Shown here one piece after another: positions 6,844 through 10,474 of a stretch of DNA of 10,474 nucleotides. This DNA is from Acholeplasmataceae bacterium UBA5617 (lineage in GTDB: Bacteria > Bacillota_I > Bacilli_A > Acholeplasmatales > Acholeplasmataceae): NCBI GenBank assembly GCA_002424575.1, contig DIKN01000029.1, forward strand, positions 1 to 10,474, given 5' to 3'. Below the pieces are notes generated by a model. It saw nothing but the letters and a program-made list of their open reading frames with translations, was not told the origin of the DNA and did not search any database. The stretch's first letter is position 1; each line of letters begins with the position of its first letter. Both the position numbers and the translations under genes were made by a program.

Positions 6844-7504
6844 GGTGATGCCCCCTATGCTCAAATGCATGGAATTCTTGATAAGTTCCAAAGAACTTTA
6901 TCTTTTGATCGACATACATAACCAAACAATTGTCTTTGATGGCATCGGTTAAATCATGTGTCACATGAACGATCGTCATCTGGTTTTCTTTTTGTATTTC
7001 ATCTAAAAAGAGATAAAACTTTTCACGAAAAGATGGATCAAGCGCGGATGTGGGTTCATCCAAGATGAGAAGATCCGGTTTTGATATGAGTGCTCTTATT
7101 AAGTATACACGCTGTTGTTGACCACCTGAAAGATAAGACATCGGAGCATGTTTTAAGTGTTTGATCTCCATTTTTTCAAGCCATTCATCAATCGCAAGAC
7201 AATCGTTTTTACATGGTCTTAGTGTCTGTCTGGTTAATCCACTGTAGATGACTTCATGGACAGTCATGGGCATGTTCGTTATTGTATAAAGCTTTTGAGG
7301 GAGATAACCCATCGTTTTAGCATCGATTTGAATATGACCGCTAGTTGGCTTAAGTAAGCCGACAAGTGTGCGTACCAATGTGGTTTTACCACTCCCGTTG
7401 GGTCCCACGATGTGCAGAACATCACCGGGGTTTAAATGAAAGTGAACATCTTCTAAAACTTGAAATTTTCCAAAGTATACACTCACGTGTTGATAATCGA
7501 TCAT
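6836..7504 (-). CDS. znuC: Zinc ABC transporter ATP-binding protein
   Basis: The cytoplasmic ATPase that drives zinc import through ZnuB. The protein has 222 residues from the preferred start. It shows Walker A GPNGSGKTT (34-42), Q-loop Q70 in GYLPQK, signature LSGGQQQR (125-132), Walker B LLILDE (145-150), D-loop SALD and the switch histidine in VTHD (H183). The C-terminus is histidine-rich (FEHRGHHHD). Start choice: ATG 7504 overlaps the TGA of znuA in an ATGA junction, giving MIDYQHVSVYFG, the normal beginning for this family. An upstream GTG at 7522 would add six residues but lies inside znuA. There is little ribosome binding site before 7504, so translation probably depends on coupling to znuA. 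Its 3' end overlaps znuB by 8 bp. Confidence 0.95.
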   Translation of the reverse strand: MIDYQHVSVYFGKFQVLEDVHFHLNPGDVLHIVGPNGSGKTTLVRTLVGLLKPTSGHIQIDAKTMGYLPQKLYTITNMPMTVHEVIYSGLTRQTLRPCKNDCLAIDEWLEKMEIKHLKHAPMSYLSGGQQQRVYLIRALISKPDLLILDEPTSALDPSFREKFYLFLDEIQKENQMTIVHVTHDLTDAIKDNCLVMYVDQKIKFFGTYQEFHAFEHRGHHHD

Positions 7505-8448
7505 GATTGATTGAGTGCCCACATGATGGCTTCAATGTTATTTGAAAACAGATCGCTGTAGGTGACTCTATCCTCCATTTCTTGTTTGGTGATGTTATGG
7601 TATCCATGCAACACCTTCAGGGTTAGTTGGTAATTGGAACGTAGAAGTTCTGATTGAATTTGTAAAGCAGCTTTGGGTTGTACGAGTTCTTCAATGTAGA
7701 GAATGTTGGTGTTTGCTTGTCTTACCTGATTCGCAAATAAAATCAATTCTGAACTCGTCAAATCTGCATCAGGCTTAAAGCCCTCAAATAATGATACGAT
7801 ATTTAAGTGATAACGTTCGCCGAATAAAGATAAAGCATTATGTCCTGCAAAATAGATGGTTTTGTCGAGGTGACCATCTTGCATATAGGCATCAAATGAC
7901 GCATGAAGTTCATCAATGGAGGTTTGATAGGCTAAGGCATTCGCACGATATTCAGTCTCATGTTGGGGATCAATCGCAATAATCTGATCGAGGATGGCAT
8001 CGATCAATTGAATCGCGATTAAGGGGTCGACCCAATAGTGCAAATAGATATCATGATCATGATCATCATCTTCTAAAGCGGATGAAGATAATTCGTGATC
8101 GTGATCATGCTCAGTCGGATGATAATGTTCAGATAAATTCATCACCACCGTATCAGGACCAGCGATGGCTGCAGGATCTTTTATCCATTGATCGATATCT
8201 AAACTGGTGAAGATGAAGAGCTTCGAAGATTGAATGGCAACCAAGTCTCGACTTGTCACCTCATAACTATGGACTTCAGCACCAGGTGGAATGAGTAAAC
8301 TGACGGACATTTTATCACCAACAATGTGTCGCGCAAAGTCATATTGTGGAAACATTGTTGTTACAATATCAGCTTTTTTCGAAGGGGTACATGCGGCGAG
8401 TATGATCAGTGTGATGATTGTGAATAATGAGAGTGCAATCTTTTTCAT
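7501..8448 (-). CDS. znuA: Zinc ABC transporter substrate-binding lipoprotein
   Basis: Surface lipoprotein that captures zinc and delivers it to ZnuB (cluster A-I binding protein, ZnuA/AdcA type). From the chosen start it has 315 residues. The N-terminus is a lipoprotein signal: MKK, a hydrophobic run, then LAAC with the lipidated cysteine at C20. Expected metal ligands are H60 (GAEVHSYE), H137 (LHYWVDP), H203 (FAGHNAL) and D299 (TYSDLF). Between H60 and H137 lies a His/Asp/Glu-rich loop (about 107-133) with HDHDH twice, a hallmark of zinc-specific rather than manganese-specific members. The ATG at 8448 is chosen for the AGGAG-type site (8456-8460, about 7 nt upstream); the open frame runs 10 codons further (MQIIRKRRYN), which would spoil the signal peptide. 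First gene of znuA-znuC-znuB-zur, transcribed from a promoter flanked by two Fur-type dyads. Confidence 0.95.
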   Translation of the reverse strand: MKKIALSLFTIITLIILAACTPSKKADIVTTMFPQYDFARHIVGDKMSVSLLIPPGAEVHSYEVTSRDLVAIQSSKLFIFTSLDIDQWIKDPAAIAGPDTVVMNLSEHYHPTEHDHDHELSSSALEDDDHDHDIYLHYWVDPLIAIQLIDAILDQIIAIDPQHETEYRANALAYQTSIDELHASFDAYMQDGHLDKTIYFAGHNALSLFGERYHLNIVSLFEGFKPDADLTSSELILFANQVRQANTNILYIEELVQPKAALQIQSELLRSNYQLTLKVLHGYHNITKQEMEDRVTYSDLFSNNIEAIMWALNQS

Positions 8449-8462
8449 GTTATATCTCCTTT

Positions 8463-8477
8463 TGCGAATGATTTGCA
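8463..8477 (-). promoter_or_regulatory. Candidate Zur operator 1 (downstream site)
   Basis: On the minus strand TGCAAAT C ATTCGCA, a 7-1-7 dyad with one mismatch. The central AATnATT is shared with known Fur-family boxes (Fur, PerR and Zur of Bacillus). It sits at the predicted transcription start and abuts the znuA ribosome binding site, where a bound repressor would block initiation. Confidence 0.7.
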
Positions 8478-8482
8478 TTTAC

Positions 8483-8511
8483 ATTATAGCACAAGACCGT
8501 TTACTTGCAAA
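8483..8511 (-). promoter_or_regulatory. Promoter of the znuACB-zur operon
   Basis: Minus strand: perfect TATAAT (8483-8488), a 17-bp spacer, and TTTGCA (8506-8511) as a 4-of-6 -35 element (or TTGCAA at 8505-8510 with a 16-bp spacer). The predicted start is near 8476, about 28 nt before the ATG. The -35 is embedded in operator 2 and the start point in operator 1. Confidence 0.7.
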
Positions 8512-8520
8512 CGATTCGCA
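8506..8520 (-). promoter_or_regulatory. Candidate Zur operator 2 (upstream site)
   Basis: Minus strand TGCGAAT C GTTTGCA, a 7-1-7 dyad with two mismatches. It is the near inverted copy of operator 1: TTTGCGAATgatTTGCA reads 8461-8477 on plus and its counterpart reads 8522-8506 on minus. It covers the -35 region. Centres of the two sites (8470 and 8513) are 43 bp apart, close to four helical turns, so two dimers would lie on the same face of DNA. Confidence 0.65.
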
Positions 8521-8570
8521 AATAAATAGTGATAGAATATCAAAAAATAGCGATAAAATGAAGTGATTGA

Positions 8571-8599
8571 TTGAACATTTTACAATTGTATGATAGAAT
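8571..8599 (+). promoter_or_regulatory. Candidate promoter of the rimP-nusA operon
   Basis: TTGAAC (8571-8576), a 17-bp spacer and TAGAAT (8594-8599). The predicted start is near 8606, giving a leader of roughly 48 nt that contains the hairpin at 8614-8636. It is divergent from the znu promoter. Confidence 0.6.
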
Positions 8600-8613
8600 A
8601 ATTGTGAGAACTA

Positions 8614-8636
8614 GAGTGGGATGATGATTTCCACTC
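8614..8636 (+). promoter_or_regulatory. Leader hairpin upstream of rimP
   Basis: GAGTGGGA (8614-8621) pairs with TTCCACTC (8629-8636), 8 bp including one G-U, with a 7-nt loop TGATGAT. It is followed by ATTTTATT and then the GAGG ribosome binding site of rimP (8645-8648). The stem with a T-rich tail looks like a weak attenuator or an mRNA-stabilising 5' structure. I recall similar GAGTGGG stems before rimP in other Bacillota, but cannot verify that here. It is unlikely to be a terminator for an upstream gene because none reads into it on this strand. Confidence 0.5.
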
Positions 8637-8653
8637 ATTTTATTGAGGTCCGT

Positions 8654-9094
8654 ATGAATTTTGAAAAATTAAAAGAAAAACTTAATCCTATTCTTGCAAA
8701 AAGTAACCTTTCGGTCTATTCGATTCGTATGAAGAGAGAATTTGGTGAGAAAATCGTTGAAATACTCATTGACACCGAAACGATGCCGATTGATGATCTT
8801 GAAAAGATACATCTTGAGTTTCAAGCAACGCTTACTGATGATGATCTCGATCCGGATTGCTATCTTGAACTATCATCATTAGGATTAGAACGTCCCCTTA
8901 AAACGAAAGAAGATGTATTGAAAGTTATCGGGCGATACATTTATTTAGAATCACCGAAATATCGAGGTTATGCGACACTTATGGCGTTCGAGGGTGACCT
9001 TATGACGCTTGAAGTGAGTGAAAAAGGGAAATTAAAACAGATAAACATTTCATTTGATGATGCGCGCAAAATGCGTACAGCTATCAAATTTTAG
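8654..9094 (+). CDS. rimP: Ribosome maturation factor RimP
   Basis: Assists maturation of the 30S ribosomal subunit. The protein has 146 residues, typical for the family. The N-terminal alpha/beta domain (about 1-82) ends with the family signature YLELSSLGLERPL (70-82, usually YxLEVSSPGLDRPL, so the Pro is Leu here). The C-terminal part (83-146) is the SH3-like small barrel. The start at 8654 is chosen for GAGG (8645-8648) with 5-nt spacing; the frame is open further up, but that stretch encodes the leader hairpin and resembles no RimP. First gene of the conserved rimP-nusA-ylxR cluster; its stop codon overlaps the nusA ribosome binding site. Confidence 0.93.
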   Translation: MNFEKLKEKLNPILAKSNLSVYSIRMKREFGEKIVEILIDTETMPIDDLEKIHLEFQATLTDDDLDPDCYLELSSLGLERPLKTKEDVLKVIGRYIYLESPKYRGYATLMAFEGDLMTLEVSEKGKLKQINISFDDARKMRTAIKF

Positions 9095-9104
9095 GAGGAA
9101 TAAC

Positions 9105-10175
9105 ATGATTAGTAAAGAGTTTTTCAAAAACGTTGAGGCGGTTGCTGAAGAGCGTGAATTGACCCGTGAACAAGTGATGGAAGCATTTGTCCAAGGTATG
9201 ATTGCAGGATGTAAAAAAGCACACGATGTGCGCTCATGTCGTGTCGAAATCAAAGAAGACAAAAATGAAATCAACGTCTTTAAACAGCATTTAATCGTTG
9301 AAGAATATTCGATTGATGCCGACAAGAATTATCAACAAATGTTGCTCGATGAAGCGAAACAAATCAATCCACGCATTAAGGTGGGCGATGTCCTTGAACA
9401 AAAGATTGATCCACGTGATTTTGGTCACTTCGCTGTTCGTGATTTTAAGAGCCGTTTGAATGAAACCTTAATCACCATGCAAAAAGAAAATCTCTATAAG
9501 CATTTCAAGAAATTCGAACATGAGATGATCAGTGCACGCGTGATCGATGTGACCGATGAACATTACCGTTTAGATATCGGTAAAGATTTGACCACACTTC
9601 TTCCCAAAAAGGAAGCACTTCCTAAAGATAATTTCCATGTAGGAGACTACGTGCGTGTCTATGTTTCAGATGTTGAAATGAAGACAAAATGGCCAAAGGT
9701 TTTTGTCAGCCGTTCACATCCCTCGTTGATTATCCGTCTTTTGGAAAGTTTTATTCCTGAAATTAAAGATGGTACGATTGAAGTCATGGGTATTTCAAGA
9801 GATCCAGGTGACCGTTCAAAAATCGGTGTGAAATCGAATGATCCCAAAGTGGATCCCATCGGTGCATGCGTCGGTGAAGGTGGATCACGTATTCGTGAAA
9901 TCGTTAAAGCTTTATCGGATGAAAAGATTGACCTTTTCCGCTGGAGCGATAATGAAAAAGAATTGATTGCCAATGCTTTACAGCCTGCTCAGGTGATTGC
10001 TGTGACACGCGTCAATCCGAAAGAGAAAAATGCACTCGCCATTGTCCCAGACAATCAATTATCACTGGCCATTGGTAAATTAGGTCAAAACGTCAAACTG
10101 GCTGTTCAAGCATGTGGATGGTCTATCGACATCAAATCAGAAACCATGGCAAATGGTGAAGGTATTTTATATTAA
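9105..10175 (+). CDS. nusA: Transcription termination/antitermination factor NusA
   Basis: Binds RNA polymerase and nascent RNA, modulating pausing, termination and antitermination. The protein has 356 residues with the Gram-positive layout and no acidic C-terminal repeats: polymerase-binding N-terminal domain (about 1-125), S1 domain (about 138-203), KH1 (about 204-282, with SRDPGDRSKIGV and DPIGACVGEGGSRI) and KH2 (about 283-346, with LAIGKLGQNVKLA and GWSIDIKSE). The KH1 GxxG loop is GEGG (257-260), carrying an acidic residue where well-studied NusA proteins have basic or neutral ones. The ATG at 9105 has a perfect GGAGG (9094-9098) 6 nt upstream, overlapping the rimP stop; upstream in-frame codons lie within rimP and are not used. 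Confidence 0.97.
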   Translation: MISKEFFKNVEAVAEERELTREQVMEAFVQGMIAGCKKAHDVRSCRVEIKEDKNEINVFKQHLIVEEYSIDADKNYQQMLLDEAKQINPRIKVGDVLEQKIDPRDFGHFAVRDFKSRLNETLITMQKENLYKHFKKFEHEMISARVIDVTDEHYRLDIGKDLTTLLPKKEALPKDNFHVGDYVRVYVSDVEMKTKWPKVFVSRSHPSLIIRLLESFIPEIKDGTIEVMGISRDPGDRSKIGVKSNDPKVDPIGACVGEGGSRIREIVKALSDEKIDLFRWSDNEKELIANALQPAQVIAVTRVNPKEKNALAIVPDNQLSLAIGKLGQNVKLAVQACGWSIDIKSETMANGEGILY

Positions 10176-10195
10176 GTTTTAAAGAGGTGATGGTA

Positions 10196-10462
10196 TTGAA
10201 TAAAGTGAAAAAAGTTCCCTTGAGAACATGTGTTGTCACCAAAGAGGTTTTACCCAAAAAACTTTTGGTACGCATCGCAGCAACTAAAGAAGGTGTCGTA
10301 TCCATCGATTTACACGGTAAAGCTCCTGGTCGAGGTGCTTATTTGAAACTTGCTGAAGATGTCATTATTCTTGCTAAAAAGACCAAAGCTTTGGATCGAA
10401 AACTTGAAGTCACAGTTCCAGATCATATCTATGAAGAACTGCTCAAATTGATCCATGAATAA
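10196..10462 (+). CDS. ylxR: YlxR family RNA-binding protein
   Basis: Small basic protein encoded between nusA and infB in many Bacillota, also called RnpM for its reported effect on RNase P. From the chosen start it has 88 residues (Bacillus YlxR is about 90). Family motifs are VPLRTCVVTKE (7-17), LVRIA (24-28) and the GRGAYL loop (45-50). Start choice: the strong AGAGGTGAT (10183-10191) includes a GTG at 10187 and an ATG at 10190 that are too close to, or part of, the ribosome binding site; TTG at 10196 gives 8-nt spacing from GAGG and the normal family N-terminus, so a TTG start is likely. It lies 20 bp after nusA and is surely in the same operon. Confidence 0.93.
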   Translation: MNKVKKVPLRTCVVTKEVLPKKLLVRIAATKEGVVSIDLHGKAPGRGAYLKLAEDVIILAKKTKALDRKLEVTVPDHIYEELLKLIHE

Positions 10463-10474
10463 TACCATAGGACT
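10455..10474 (+). CDS. Possible start of the next operon gene (ylxQ-like), cut by the window end
   Basis: ATG at 10455 in the +1 frame overlaps the end of ylxR by 8 bp and reads MNNTIG before the window ends. In Bacillota the next gene is commonly ylxQ (an L7Ae-type ribosomal protein) and then infB, and a short start overlap is common there. No clear ribosome binding site precedes it, so the call rests on position. Confidence 0.35.

Noticed and set aside
6844..6891. Sixteen-codon N-terminal extension of znuB
   Set aside because: These codons are the out-of-frame reading of the znuC end, and a good AGGGGG ribosome binding site is placed for the ATG at 6843.
7505..7522. Upstream GTG start for znuC (MGTQSI extension)
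   Set aside because: It lies within znuA and adds residues not typical for the family; the ATG at 7504 forms a standard ATGA overlap.
7728..7741. GATTCGCAAATAAA, identical to part of the upstream Zur operator (8513-8526)
   Set aside because: Only a half-site is present: the other arm of the dyad is missing, and the bases encode LFAN within znuA. Probably chance.
8449..8478. Ten-codon N-terminal extension of znuA
   Set aside because: It would precede the lipoprotein signal, has no ribosome binding site, and its bases are the operator and the ribosome binding site of the proper start.
9659..9973. Open frame of 104 codons antisense to nusA
   Set aside because: Shadow of the S1/KH coding region; Ser/Pro-rich nonsense composition and no start signals.
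1..10474. Search for mobile elements, CRISPR repeats, tRNA or rRNA genes and defence-type genes
   Set aside because: No transposase or integrase motifs, no regularly spaced repeats, no cloverleaf-like sequence and no toxin-antitoxin or nuclease-helicase gene sets were seen; gene order and composition look like ordinary chromosome.

Overview
The window is a gene-dense, low-GC chromosomal segment from a Gram-positive-type bacterium. TGA is used as a stop by at least five genes (uvrC, the small membrane-protein gene, znuA, znuC, znuB), and tryptophan is written TGG, so this is not a Mycoplasma-code genome. The gene content (RNase J, a Gram-positive-style NusA without acidic C-terminal repeats, RimP-NusA-YlxR order, a lipobox-bearing ZnuA, strong GGAGG-type ribosome binding sites) fits a deep Bacillota/Mollicutes-related lineage such as Acholeplasma/Izemoplasma or Erysipelotrichia relatives. 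The exact taxon is an inference.

Layout. (1) 1-1244, plus strand: the 3' end of uvrC, translationally coupled by an ATGA overlap to a DEDDh-type 3'-5' exonuclease with an unrecognised N-terminal region. (2) 1266-2951, minus: RNase J, convergent with the exonuclease and separated from it by a compact bidirectional hairpin terminator. (3) 3054-3830, plus: a Cof-type HAD phosphatase, divergent from rnj with interleaved promoters and tail-overlapping coaD. (4) 3808-4305, minus: coaD. (5) 4375-5615, plus: a small four-helix membrane protein coupled to an aldo/keto reductase, ending at a second bidirectional terminator. (6) 5654-8448, minus: a zinc uptake operon znuA-znuC-znuB-zur, with nearly all junctions overlapping. 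(7) 8654 to the end, plus: the start of the nusA operon, rimP-nusA-ylxR and probably the first codons of the next gene (ylxQ-like).

How the parts work together. The most informative regulatory region is 8449-8653. The znu promoter (TATAAT at 8483-8488, minus) is bracketed by two imperfect 7-1-7 dyads of Fur-family type, 43 bp centre to centre. One lies over the -35 region and the other around the predicted transcription start. Because the Fur-family regulator is the last gene of the same operon, the plain reading is a zinc-responsive, self-limiting uptake circuit. On the opposite side of the same intergenic region is the rimP promoter and a leader hairpin.

I see no mobile element, CRISPR array, rRNA or tRNA, and no stretch over 300 bases without a gene. 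Nearly all the genes belong to well-known housekeeping families. I do not find a clearly new biological system. The less-described items are the N-terminal region of the exonuclease, the small membrane protein paired with the reductase, and the specific operator architecture of the zinc operon.
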